Origin: Glebionis coronaria
Taxonomy: Eukaryota > Streptophyta > Magnoliopsida > Asterales > Asteraceae
Assembly: GCA_025667525.1 (NCBI GenBank)
Contig: CM046882.1
Coordinates: forward strand, 500,746,292 to 500,810,291
DNA length: 64,000 nucleotides
Direction: 5' to 3'
The translations under genes were made by a program, and so were the position numbers. The stretch's first letter is position 1. Each line of letters begins with the position of its first letter. Shown one piece after another: positions 22,969-34,449 of the stretch. The notes beneath the pieces are model-generated. The model made no database searches and was not told the DNA's origin. It saw only the letters and a program-made list of their open reading frames with translations.

Positions 22969-25900
22969 CTGAAAATATCACCACACGAAGACAATGTAGA
23001 GGTATCGGAATCTGAGTGTTCCTTGTTATTAGCAGGTACAGATTTAATAATCTTAGATTTGCTAACTCTAGGTTTCTTAGATTTCCTAGCCTTCTTCTTC
23101 CTAGTTGGTGGTGTAGATTCTAGTTGGCTTAAATCCTGAGGTATTTCTTCACTGATAGGCACTATAGTGGGGGTTGGCCTAATTAAACGGCGCTGTTTCC
23201 ATACTTTAGTGCTAGTGTGCCTAACTAAAGGACGCTCAGACCTAACCTCAATGGATGCATTCCTAGTTAAAGGGCACATTTTTCCATCTAATGTAAAGGT
23301 CCTACCAGTGGGACGCCATTGCCAGCCAACTTGGGCACGAGTTCTACCAGTTGGCTTCCATTCAATATTATTCCTAATGGCATTCATTTCATTCACATGA
23401 TCAATAAGACACAAATCATGACGTTGGGAAAACATACATTCATTACAATTCCAACATTTCAAATCAGAATTCACAAATGGTTTAGGCTTCTGCACAGGCG
23501 TAGAGCTTTTAGTCTTAACATGATTCTTTTTATGTAAAACTGAACTAACATTCCTATGGTGAGCTTCTACTTTCTTCTTGTTGGTACTACTAGTGGAGGG
23601 CTTGATCTTATCTTTCTTGAGTTGCGATCCTTTAGCCTTAGTAGACTCTTTTACTCCTGTAGAAGGCAAAGTGGGAATATTAGCAACAGATTTTAAAGGT
23701 GCCTTACTTGATGGTGCCAATGACGGTTTTGCTCCTGGGGTGTTATTGAATGGAGTTACAGCAATGGGTCTATTAGTGAGTAGTGCAGAACCTGGTTTAC
23801 CTATGTATTGCAAATATGTTAAGCAATATTGAACTCGCTTAATATATTCGTGAGCTGAGTAATAGTAGCTACTTGAGGGATCTAAGGCATAAAGATCGTC
23901 TAAAATATCCCTAACAAGATCAACATGCTTAACTGCATTCCTCATATAATCATCGTAGGTAACCGGGTTTCTCTTATGGAGCGGGTTCTTATAAAGCACT
24001 ACTGACTTGGTTGTTGGAGCACTATAGGACGGTGCAGAGTTGGTAGCTAAGTTATTAACAACTTCTTGTCGGGTGAGAAGAAGTGTCTCCTTTAACTCGG
24101 CCAAAACCATGTTTTTATCAATGAGCAGGATGTTTAAGTCAGAGATTTCCTCACATTTTTGGTTCAATTGTTCAACATAAGATTGTTGTTGTGCCGCATT
24201 AAAAGCGAAGCGTTCTTCTAGTGAATCATAAAGTTTGGACATTCCCTGTCTTGCACGATCCATCTCCCCTAGAATAGACGAAAGTCTAATTTCTAAGTCC
24301 TGGTTTTTAGACTCTGCAGCCTCTAGTTCCAATTTTAGTGTTTCATTTGATGACACATCTCTCTTCAGTCTCATAATCTCTTCCTCTAATGCCTTAACTA
24401 TTGCAATCATTTTGTCACTCGTCTCAACACCGTTTTCACAACCATTTGTTATCAAAAGATCTTCATTTTGAGTTTGTTGTTTTAATTCTAAAGATATACA
24501 ATGTTGTTCAAGTTGATTAAATCGTTTTGAAAGTAAATTGTAAGAATCTTGTAGCTTGAAAAACTCAGCGTTAGATTCGTGACAAGAATGATTATCTACC
24601 TCATTTACAGTATCAGCAACATTTACAGAGAGATCACACACATCATCACATATATTCACAGCATCACAGTTAATCATAGCGGATGTAAGCTCATTCGAAT
24701 AATTAACATTTACAGTAGTAAGCACATCACACGAAATTACTCGGGACAAGAATCGGTCATATTCGGATAAAATCTTTTCCTTTTCAATTAGTTGTAGTTC
24801 GTAAGCGGTGTCCATTTCATAAAACACTTTTTGAACTTCTCCAATTTCAAACTCAAGATTTTCCTTAAGAGATGCAAAACTTCCTTTTATACTTTCGACA
24901 AACGGATTGATCTCATTCTTAAACACCTCGTTCATGTGTTCGAAAGCCCATTCTCTGGCGTTTAAGCCATTTGAAGTCGTACATTCCAAAATGACCTTGT
25001 CAAAACTAACAAAGTATTGATTAATCTCTTGCAAGTTTAACCATACAGTGCTAACAGGTGGAAGATCCTTTAGAATTTCCTTAGGACCTTCCATGTTGAC
25101 AAGTGTAGGAAGTGTACTAGGGTTTTCTTCATTTAACATGTAGGTTGGTGCCGTAATGAGATCTTTGTCCATATGGAAGCGAATTCTAAAATCCGTTTTA
25201 GCAAGCTCCTGATTCATTTTAAAATAATCACAATCGGGATATTTTGCAGAATTGTATGACCGATTCTCATCAACTAGATCCTTATTGGTGCGATCATCGA
25301 AAATATCAATCGGGTCTAAGACCAATCCTAGTTGGGTTGCATTATAAAGTCTAGGACTATGGATTAAAGCTTGTTTTGCATACCGTGGATTAGGGGGAAG
25401 GCCTTTTTGACGCGATAAGTTAAATTCTCTAAACGAAGCATCAAATAAGTGCACTAGTTGAGAGGCAGCGTATTGTCTTAAAAGCAAATAATCTAGACTT
25501 CTAATCTTATTAGCCGCATTAATTTCCATTTCATTATTCTTAGACTCGAGTAATTCAAAATCTGTTTGAAGTTTTTGAAAATTAGTGACCACTAACTCCT
25601 TTGCTTTAAGTTCGTTAGAAAGATCTGCTCTTAAGGTTTCAATTTCTTGCAAGTGACCCATTTGTTTGTTTCGAAAATGATCATATTCGGGATTTGTTAG
25701 AACACTAGACGAAGGCACTAATTCCAAAGTTTGAACTTTCTCGTTGCTTAAGGCAAGCTCATCAGACAAATTCTTATTCTTAGCTATGGTTTCTAAGAGT
25801 GCAGCATTCATTTGGCTAAGTAATGTAGCAGGAACCATGACCAAATCTTGTTGAGCAGGAGTATGCGTATGCGAAATGGCTCCCGGTTGTGATTCACTCA

Positions 25901-27737
25901 AAGTCTGGGGACTCACATTGATATTACTATCATTGATTGTCTCCTCATTTGAAAGACTCACCACCGAAGACTCATTCGAATCAACACGCTCTTGCACAAC
26001 TTGATGTGGTTGAATACTAGTATCAGTGGTATTAATAAGTACCTCAGATCTTTTTTCTGGCCCTAGGCTAGAGATAGTTGCCATAAGAGCTGCCTGTGCA
26101 GATTGAAGTTCATCGCAGTCTGAATCATAAGCATCAAGATCATCTGCTTGGTATGCTGCATTCTGTGTAGTGACCACGTCTTGTTCAGCAAACCCTGGAT
26201 CAGCAAGAAATGCAAGCTCCTCTTCATCAAGTTCCCTTCCTTGTGCCTGAGCATTCACCAGATAAATCTTCTCTGCAAACCATTGACCATCCCTTCTCCT
26301 CTTGGGTTTCTTGCAATCCCTGGACATGTGTCCTTCTTCCTTGCAGTTGTAGCATGTAATCATTCGCAACTTGCCTGCGGAATTAGCCCGTGAAGGAGTG
26401 TTGACCATTGGAGCAGGATTGACCGTGCGTGCATTGGTGGTTGATGTAGTAGGTCTCCCCTGATAAGGTTGAATAGGTTGAACCATGACCCTTCCATTCT
26501 CAATAGTAGCTTGTTGGCGAGAATTGGATGAATTCCTCAGCTGATTGTTAGTAGGAGTTGGTCCTCGAAATCCTCGTTTGCTCAATGTCTTTGTGAGATA
26601 AGCAGACAAAGTGGCTAACATTTCAACTGGGTCAGTTCCTTGTTTGAACTCAGGAATGGGGACTTCATCATCATCACAATACAATGCTTGGTCTTGTTGA
26701 GCTGTATAAGCACTAGAAGGAACACTCATGTGGTCAGAGTAGCTTGATGGATATGCTGCATTCTCTTGATAAGAAGAATATGGAGACTGAGCATAAGGTG
26801 CAATACTTGCTTGATGAGGTTGTGAAGCATATTGTGGTGAAGGTGCATTAAACCGATATTGTTGCTGATGTGAGGTGGGTGGTTGCGGTAGAATCGAGTA
26901 TTGGGGAAAGGTTGGTGTCATGTAAGGTGATGGATGATAGGCTTGATGTCCCAAGATATAAGGAGTGTTGTTGTGTGACAAGCTTGGTTGATTCGCCATC
27001 AATGCTAAAGAATCAGGGTACATACCTCGAGGCGAACGGTGCATGATCACATGTTTCTCATGCTGCTGAAGAAAAGCATATAGCTGATCCAAATTGCACT
27101 TATGCAAATCCCTAGTTAACTTAACATCGGTAATATACTCACCCCATTCAGCTTGAGGTAAAGTATTCAGAAACTTAGTGTTAACCTGGAATGGAGCAAT
27201 CACGAGATTGTATACATTCAGATCATTCATGAGAGTAGTGAATCTGAAGTAATAGTCGTGAAGCGTTTCCCCTGGGCTGTACGTGAATCTATCAAACAGA
27301 TCATACAACTGACATTCCCTTTCTTGTTTGGTAAGAGACGTACCTTGTAGCAACACCTTTAAACGTTCCCATAAATCCTTTGCCACCGTATACTGACTTA
27401 CCATTCGATAGATATCATGTGGAAGAGCTTGGAGAATGGTTTGAAGAGCCTTTTCGTCTGCATCAGCAACGAGTTGTTGAGCTGGTGTAAGTTCTTCAAA
27501 TTCTCGTGGTCGAGTCACATTGTTAACCACGATGGTACCATAATCAAGTGGAACATTCAGAATTGACTTGACCATAAGCCTCCCATATACCGGTTTTCCC
27601 TTAAGGTATGACATCATACGGCCTTGCCATGCTTCAAAGACTTCTTTAATGAGCATTGGAGGGCGATTATCCGTTCCCGTAATGACGGAAATGTCGGTAA
27701 GTGATGTCATCTGAGGCATTAATGAATTCGGATTCAT
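22917..27737 (-). CDS. gag: Copia Y Gag with long coiled-coil extension
   Basis: Same plan as X Gag: capsid-type domain, [14 protein letters not shown] knuckle, long coiled coil, [16 protein letters not shown] cluster, WKPTGR repeats. The ATG at 27737 follows the acceptor-like TCTCTTTGAAG eight bases upstream. The frame is intact over about 1600 codons although pol of the same element is split and carries a stop. Intact gag with broken pol would allow Y to supply Gag in trans if transcribed; that is inference. Confidence 0.88.
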   Translation of the reverse strand: MNPNSLMPQMTSLTDISVITGTDNRPPMLIKEVFEAWQGRMMSYLKGKPVYGRLMVKSILNVPLDYGTIVVNNVTRPREFEELTPAQQLVADADEKALQTILQALPHDIYRMVSQYTVAKDLWERLKVLLQGTSLTKQERECQLYDLFDRFTYSPGETLHDYYFRFTTLMNDLNVYNLVIAPFQVNTKFLNTLPQAEWGEYITDVKLTRDLHKCNLDQLYAFLQQHEKHVIMHRSPRGMYPDSLALMANQPSLSHNNTPYILGHQAYHPSPYMTPTFPQYSILPQPPTSHQQQYRFNAPSPQYASQPHQASIAPYAQSPYSSYQENAAYPSSYSDHMSVPSSAYTAQQDQALYCDDDEVPIPEFKQGTDPVEMLATLSAYLTKTLSKRGFRGPTPTNNQLRNSSNSRQQATIENGRVMVQPIQPYQGRPTTSTTNARTVNPAPMVNTPSRANSAGKLRMITCYNCKEEGHMSRDCKKPKRRRDGQWFAEKIYLVNAQAQGRELDEEELAFLADPGFAEQDVVTTQNAAYQADDLDAYDSDCDELQSAQAALMATISSLGPEKRSEVLINTTDTSIQPHQVVQERVDSNESSVVSLSNEETINDSNINVSPQTLSESQPGAISHTHTPAQQDLVMVPATLLSQMNAALLETIAKNKNLSDELALSNEKVQTLELVPSSSVLTNPEYDHFRNKQMGHLQEIETLRADLSNELKAKELVVTNFQKLQTDFELLESKNNEMEINAANKIRSLDYLLLRQYAASQLVHLFDASFREFNLSRQKGLPPNPRYAKQALIHSPRLYNATQLGLVLDPIDIFDDRTNKDLVDENRSYNSAKYPDCDYFKMNQELAKTDFRIRFHMDKDLITAPTYMLNEENPSTLPTLVNMEGPKEILKDLPPVSTVWLNLQEINQYFVSFDKVILECTTSNGLNAREWAFEHMNEVFKNEINPFVESIKGSFASLKENLEFEIGEVQKVFYEMDTAYELQLIEKEKILSEYDRFLSRVISCDVLTTVNVNYSNELTSAMINCDAVNICDDVCDLSVNVADTVNEVDNHSCHESNAEFFKLQDSYNLLSKRFNQLEQHCISLELKQQTQNEDLLITNGCENGVETSDKMIAIVKALEEEIMRLKRDVSSNETLKLELEAAESKNQDLEIRLSSILGEMDRARQGMSKLYDSLEERFAFNAAQQQSYVEQLNQKCEEISDLNILLIDKNMVLAELKETLLLTRQEVVNNLATNSAPSYSAPTTKSVVLYKNPLHKRNPVTYDDYMRNAVKHVDLVRDILDDLYALDPSSSYYYSAHEYIKRVQYCLTYLQYIGKPGSALLTNRPIAVTPFNNTPGAKPSLAPSSKAPLKSVANIPTLPSTGVKESTKAKGSQLKKDKIKPSTSSTNKKKVEAHHRNVSSVLHKKNHVKTKSSTPVQKPKPFVNSDLKCWNCNECMFSQRHDLCLIDHVNEMNAIRNNIEWKPTGRTRAQVGWQWRPTGRTFTLDGKMCPLTRNASIEVRSERPLVRHTSTKVWKQRRLIRPTPTIVPISEEIPQDLSQLESTPPTRKKKARKSKKPRVSKSKIIKSVPANNKEHSDSDTSTLSSCGDIFRWSKSSSGIWTPVVQSI

Positions 27738-27745
27738 TTTGTTCA

Positions 27746-28466
27746 CTTCAAAGAGACAAAGATTATCGGTTGATCGAGCAGTGAAGTAAGGTTATGAATT
27801 GTGTTGTGTTGTTGAAGTAAAGAGTGTAAGAAGCCAAGATTAAATCCACTAAAAATCGTCGAAAAAACCCTATTGGGAATAATACTCTATCCGGAATAAT
27901 ACCCTATTCGGAATCCAACCCTATTCGGAATACAATCCTATTCGGAATACTACCCCTATTCGGAATATAACCCAATTCGGAATCCAACCCTATTCGGAAT
28001 ACTACCCCTATACGGAATATACCCCTATCCGGAATATACCCCTATCCGAAATATACCCCTATCCGGAATATAGCTCTACGGAATAATACACTATCCGGAA
28101 TAAGATGCTAAGATGCTATACGGAATGTTTGGTTGTTCGGAATATTTTGGCTATTCGGAATATGTTGGCTATTCGGAATATTTGGCAATTCTGAATAATT
28201 GGTTGTTCGGAATTTTGTGGCTGTTCGGAATATTCCTGGAAACAAAAACACTTCGAGACCAAAAAAAAGCAACTTTCGAACGATTTTAAACCCGATTTTT
28301 GATCAAAAACCACAAAAAGTTTTATGATTTCTACCAAAATAAGCTAAGCCCAACACTTATCTACTAATCCCAACAACAAAAACACCAAAAATTTCAAGAT
28401 TCAATGTTGATTTTTCTAAAAAATCACTAATACCCTTAAGAACTAAAAAACAACACTAATCTTTAC
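27746..28466 (-). other. Candidate leader intron before gag (Y)
   Basis: Donor ATTTAAG|GTAAAGATT and acceptor GTCTCTTTGAAG|TGAACAAA eight bases before the ATG. Counterpart of 21321-22197 and also encloses an array. Confidence 0.45.
27868..28235. repeat. CGGAA tandem array 4 (Y leader)
   Basis: Units CCTATTCGGAATA, CCTATCCGGAATA and GGCTATTCGGAATA at 17-22 bp spacing, about 18 copies. Several carry the TATCCGGAAT form that dominates the array at the right edge of the window. Confidence 0.88.
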
Positions 28467-28475
28467 CTTAAATCA

Positions 28476-28495
28476 CCCCATGGCTCTTGATACCA
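28476..28495 (-). other. Primer binding site of Copia Y (tRNA-iMet type)
   Basis: TGGTATCAAGAGCCATGGGG on the minus strand, two bases after the LTR end. Same one-base insertion relative to the tRNA complement as in X. Confidence 0.82.
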
Positions 28496-28497
28496 AA

Positions 28498-28819
28498 TGT
28501 AGAATATTGATAACCTATGAATCTATGAAGTGGGTTGAAGATTTCTAGAGAGAGAAACTAGAGAGAGAAAGTGAGAGAGAACTATGTGATCTTTTTATTC
28601 AAAATGAAAACTAGTGGAATCAACAACCAACCCCTTTCCATGGTGGAAAGGGGTATTTATATCCTAGGCCCTTATTTGGGCTTGGGCCGACCCATGACAA
28701 GCCCATGGGTCGGTTTCTTACTTAACTTAATAAGTAACACTAACTACGAGCTATTACAACATAAATAATATTGTGGAGTGACCGATACTTCTAAAATACG
28801 TTAAAACGTATTTCTAACA
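28498..28819 (-). repeat. 5' LTR of Copia Y
   Basis: Begins TGTTAGAAATACG (28819), ends TACA (28498). TATAAATA at 28661-28654 on the minus strand, palindrome CCGACCCATG/CATGGGTCGG at 28687-28713. Clearly the same LTR family as 22229-22559 with scattered substitutions and small indels. The flank at 28820 starts ATTTG, the candidate target duplication. Confidence 0.9.
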
Positions 28820-31800
28820 ATTTGACTAGATCACATACCACATAAGTACATAAAAATAAAAGGTCGAACAATAACATCAAGTATAGATTTCCATCGTTAA
28901 TCATCGAGAAAACCTTGAACGAACCCTTGATAATAACCACTTGATCTCCGGAGTCTTTCCACTTGCGGTGTCGGCTTCAACATACTCCTCGAGGTCGTAA
29001 CGAATTTATTAACTCCATTCATTAAGAGATTCGGTCCTCAATCATTTCACAAGTAAACGCATAAATCCTGGTGACACTTATCGTTTCTTCTTATACACTG
29101 CTTCCCGAGATTCATTTTAAACTCAGAATAAAATAGTAATCTACAGTACGAGGAACATAACGAGATAAAAATGAATTCAATAAACGCATAAACGGACAAG
29201 ATGTGGTAAAATGATTTAAGGTTGACGATCGACGAGGGATCTCGACTCGCGTAACCGTAAAACATAATAATTCACAATACTAGAAAAATGAGAGCGAAGA
29301 AAGAATTAAATATTAACATTAAAATAACGTTTGTCACAATTATCCGTCCCGAATTTGGTATTACCTTAAAACTCAGTTGAGCTACTTTCTTGATAAAGAT
29401 GATACATCAAAAATAGAAGTAAAATAGTTTCAAAATTTATTTGGTTGTCTTAAGAAACTTTGAAAGAATGACGTAAATTTAATAATTAAACTCATACTGA
29501 TGGTTACAATTAGAGAATATAATTTCCAAATTAAATCACTATTAGGAATATAAATTAAGCTAGCAATTTCATTATATTAAAAGTAAAGTATGATAAGTCA
29601 ATTAGTTCAAAAGGTAGAACATAATTTTATTTTAAACATTAGTTTTAGTTATACAAAATATGGTGTATAAATTTGACCTTTTACTTGTGATGGTTATTTC
29701 GATAATTGAAAATCATTAGAAAATGTAGACAAGTTCCATAAAAATTTTATAATACTTTGTAGAAATACATAAAGGTGTTTATTATTTCAAGATAAATATG
29801 GGATATATTCGGTTTTCGAAATGTGACAAGATAACAAACGAATGCGAATGGAAATAATAGTCAACAATTAGTACGAAATCAATGGTACAAAAGAGGACGA
29901 AGCAAATGTCGTATGAATTCATAAAGAGAATAATAAAATAAAGGCGTTGATGGTATGACAATAAGAAATAATAGATTAAACAAGTTGTCGATTTTGTTAG
30001 TGCGATAGATGGTTCACCAATATCAGCTCGTTAACTTAGCGGTGGTCGATACATGATCGGAAAGAAGATCCATACAAAAATTTTAATAAATAAAATTTCT
30101 AATAATCACTTGTAATTAAAACAAATCAAATGAACGATGTTAGTGTTTAAAGAGAGAAGTCAAAGCACGGTTCACAAGAGTGGATTTCGAGACAAACGAG
30201 AGTGACGGACGTCATCCCGAATATACGGAAATCACTCTAATGATAATTCATTATTCACGTGCGGAGACATTCCAAAGATCTACCCAGTCGCATAAAGAAG
30301 ATTGGACGAGACGGAAGGATAATACATCGAGACTTTCAAGTCATTTATCAACAGTCGGTAATTAGACGAACGGTCAAAAGAAATCAGTTATAAGACAAAA
30401 TGAAGTAACAAGTGGAAAAACAATCATCGAGTAAAAACGTACTTAAAATCACGTAATTCGTTCAAGAAAAGGTAAGAAAACGTATGCGGATGCATAGAAA
30501 TTGCGCTACTTGCATAAGATATGAAGGTTTTCAAAACTTCTTTTCACTTTATTTCATTTTATTTATCTTTATCATAAATACAAGTAAAAAGTTGTTCATT
30601 ATCAAGATTTTTAAGGTGACTACTATTCAGCCTAGCATGGCTCCTTCTAAATTAGACATAGGTGATCAGGCCATGTATAATTTAGGGCTAGCAATGCAGT
30701 GCTCCATTTCGTCGAAAAGTATTACGTTTCTTATGTTTATATAAACCATGCCATTTGTAAAATGGAATTTAAAAATAGTTTATAAATTTATAGGATACAA
30801 GTAATTTGTGAGATACTCAATAAGCAACTTTTAATGTTACGAAAAGTATTTTATAAGATCAAAGTAAAAATAATTGGTGAAAATAATCGTAAAACAATAT
30901 CATATTTATTTATAATATGACATTATGACAACGTATAAAGTAGTCAAAATTTTGCAAAAAGTGGCAAATAGTAGTTCATAAAACAACCAATGAAATGGTT
31001 ACAAGTTGTTAAGTTTTCAAAAGGTTATAAGGTTTAGACGAAAACGCCATGAGACACGCGATAAGAATGTCAACGAAGAATGTGAAGGCAGAACTTCAAA
31101 ACTCAACTCAAATCAGTGGAAGGTTAAAAGAAAATAAAAATAAAATAACATCGAATGACAAAGGAGTCATATATATGAAAAGAATAAAACAATCCACATG
31201 TGTATTCTATGTAAGATACTTGACACAACATGCTTTTAAGAAAGTATATTATTCATTTTCAAATTACACCATTAATCCGGTAATTGCTAATCCTGTAATG
31301 TTTCTATTTTTAAATATTTTCACATGCAACTAGTATTCGTTAGTTGTAAAATAATACTTGTTAAAATTTTACGATCTCAAATGAAATCAAAACAGCTTAG
31401 AAACATTTAAAACTCATGTTCTGAATTTTCTATCAGATTTAACTTTTAAATATGAGCCGATTAATTGACCCGATAAACGACATCTCCAAGACTCAGAGTC
31501 TAAAGCATTTTGATGCAAAACGACGTTTCAGACGACTTTCTAGTTTTACCCGAGACCTGAAAACCAATGTAAATTGACCAAAATACCCCTGCAAGTTCTG
31601 TGCAGGTTTGACTATTTTATTTTAAAAACGCAGGTTTTACTTTTAAGTTTTGACCTGTTTATACTGCCCCTACAGTTTCTGCATAAAGTGTATTTTTCGA
31701 CACTTCTTAACGGCTCAAAATATATACATATATACACACATGTCTTGTGGATTTTATAACAACGAAAAATAAATCTCGAAATGAGCATCAAATAAAATAT

Positions 31801-32650
31801 AGCATGATGAATGACAGAAAATGCTTCAAGGTATTCAACACGAAATTTAGGAAGAAAAACGGTGAATGACGTCCATAATTTAAGTTTCAAGGTGCAAAGT
31901 AGGCAAATCTCCTTGGTGCCACGATTGTCAAAAACACAAAACATAACAAGAAAAGAATGGAACATTAAAGGGTTGCGTTCCGGGAGCAAGAAGGTTAATG
32001 AAAAACAAATGATACAACTTTATATAAGTAAAATCGTATTCCAATTCTAGCGCCATAATCTAGACGATGATTTATAAAATAACGATGACGTTACCGAGAT
32101 ATAAGTGAACAATACACTTCGGAGTCGATACATATAAATGTCAATAAATAGCGGTTAGTCTAATCCAAAGACACATTGAGTTACACAATGGTCTAGAGAC
32201 TACGTTAAAAGACGTCCATGCACAAATAGCCGGAAGACGATTTGAATATCTATATAGATATCACAAAGGGTTAAATAATGAAAGTAACGCGCGCAGATGA
32301 AGGTATGTAAGGTCATAATATAAAATTTGCAATAAAAGCAATTTAAATACTTCAAAAATAAATACAGAAAGATCTTGAAAATTCAATGTATTTATTTAAG
32401 TTAATCATTAATAAATGATAAAGTTTTATCGAAAAGTTTAACCACATAAATATATATCGATAAAGGATTATAGTATTTATTTAGAAATACTTAGCAATAA
32501 GGCATACATAATAATGTATACTAAAGTTGTAATCCCCAGAAGTAGCTTGAACTTGAAGTCACGCGAAATCATGTGCACCGACTCTTTGAAAAATAAAACC
32601 GACAGTTATAGTTTAGGTTTTTAGAAAAAGACCTAGTTCTCTATAACTCA
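28820..32650 (-). mobile_element. Non-coding internal region of LTR element Z
   Basis: AT-rich stretch downstream (minus strand) of the Z primer site. It has only short random frames and no recognisable gag or pol, so Z is either a large non-autonomous (LARD-like) element or fully decayed. Its far end is cut by the insertion of Copia Y at 28819. Confidence 0.55.
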
Positions 32651-32664
32651 TGGCTCTGATACCA
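32651..32664 (-). other. Primer binding site of element Z (tRNA-iMet)
   Basis: The minus strand reads TGGTATCAGAGCCA, a perfect 14-base match to the plant initiator tRNA-Met complement. It sits next to the LTR end and sets the orientation of Z. Confidence 0.8.
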
Positions 32665-34449
32665 ATCTTTAACACCCCCAAATTTACACGCAGCGGAATA
32701 CATCTTTGGGTGCTAAACAATGATACAACAACACATAATTTATAAAGAACGACTCGAAAAGAGACGTTTTAGATTTATCGTTCCTAAAACATTTGTCAGA
32801 GTAGCATAGTCCCAAGTAATCGTTACCAAAAGATAAGTTAAAACAAAATATTGGTTTGTTTTAAAAATGGAACGATAAATAAATCAAAGAGTTTGAACAA
32901 CAAAAGCAGTGCACAACTTCATTCCCCGTGACCTCCAAGCTTCCACTTCTTGATTACCTGAAATACATGTGAGTAAAACAATCAGCAAAAATGCCGAATG
33001 AATCTATAGGTTTATGAAATCAATTTGAACACAAGCAAAGATTATAAGTCTGTGGCATGCTTATAAGCATCAAATAATAATTTGCATCAACAATGATAAT
33101 TGTATATAGCATAAATTGCAATAAGCTCATGGAACCGAGCCCTTAGACACTCCCATATCAGTCTAATAAGACGAGAGATTTATTAATTGTCGGTTACCTC
33201 CAGATTATTGGTACATTGTCGTATACCTGACTTCTCAATACAATATGTTCAAACAGTGTGGAGGTCGGGCCTAAGCTTCTATGACAAGTCCACAAAAACT
33301 GAACCGGGGCGGCTTCCCCCATAGATCTATTAATTGTACTAGCGGTTAACCCATCATAGGTTAATTAACGGTCCATAATTGAGGTTTTAACAAAGGCAAT
33401 CACTTAATGCAATTTAAAGGCAACCACGGGTCCATTCATAGAGGGACAAAGCATACCATAAAAATCTTGTGTTCTAAGTTTATAAAACATGTATTCCCCC
33501 TCGCCGGTTTAAAATCATTTAATAACTAGTATAAAGCGAGGCTATAGACTCATGTTGATAATGAAAGGCGGATTATCGGCTACGGGCGTGCTTCGGTCAC
33601 GGAAACCTATATAAATAATAATCGGTCTTAGACTCTTGTCCAATGACTTTTATCAAAATAACAATATATATATGATGATTTTGTACATATGATGATGATC
33701 AAGTGTGTTTATATATCCTTGTTTACTCATTTTAGTGTTTACGTTTTGGTAACTTTTACTAGTTTACTAGTTTTACCTACTTACCTATTTTAAGTCCAAT
33801 AAGCTTAGTATAAGTTCTTTAACTTGTTTTAATCCATTTTATACCTATATTATCAGTATCTATACTTTCCATGTTGGGCCCAAATGGGTTAAGCCCAATA
33901 AGTTCTTTTTATAAGTGTTTAACTTTATTTGGTCCAATTATTAGTCCAATATGCTTAGTTAGCTCGTTAATGTCCGTATGTCCTATAGTTCTGGTTTTAT
34001 CGGTTTTTACTTGTATTAGTTACTTATATATCAGTATATGACTTTTATAAACTTTACATTAGACGGGTTTGATCGTCTAAGTTTTATTTGGCGAAAAACG
34101 TTAATTTTACGGTAATAGCCGAAAAAGTCGTAAAAATCAAGTTTATAGTTTTTATTACTTATAAGTATTATTCCACTACCATTTATATAATTTATCCATT
34201 TAATCAACCTTTTACATATTTATATAAATAAATTTCATAAGTTAGTGGGTTTTTATTTTACATTTTATACAATAAAATTTGAGTGCTTATATAATAATAA
34301 TAAATATTAATTCTCAAAATCTGATTTTTATCTTCATGTTCACCATTTTTATCATATCTAGAGTTCTATAATGAATTAGGAGCTCATTTTTGGACGACAT
34401 GTTCTTCATATTATGTGCTACATTTAACTTAGTTATAGCTACTGCTCAT

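Larger units (their letters stand above)
1..28819 (-). mobile_element. Outer Copia LTR retrotransposon Y (interrupted, 3' end off window)
   Basis: One minus-strand Copia element. Its 5' LTR is 28498-28819, followed by a tRNA-Met-type primer site, leader, gag (27737-22917), the first part of pol (22968-22560), then the nested copy X, then the rest of pol (7301-4259), a purine tract, a tandem array and ORF3 (2173 to beyond base 1). The two pol pieces adjoin almost exactly when X is removed: only about 16 bp are missing compared with X's own pol. The 3' LTR must lie left of the window. Pol carries one nonsense codon and ORF3 another, so Y is defective even without the insertion. The long gag and the ORF after pol suggest the SIRE/Maximus branch, but that lineage is inferred from layout only. 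Confidence 0.85.

Noticed and set aside
28820..32650. Possible genes in element Z interior
   Set aside because: Only frames below about 130 codons, AT-driven, with no recognisable domain.
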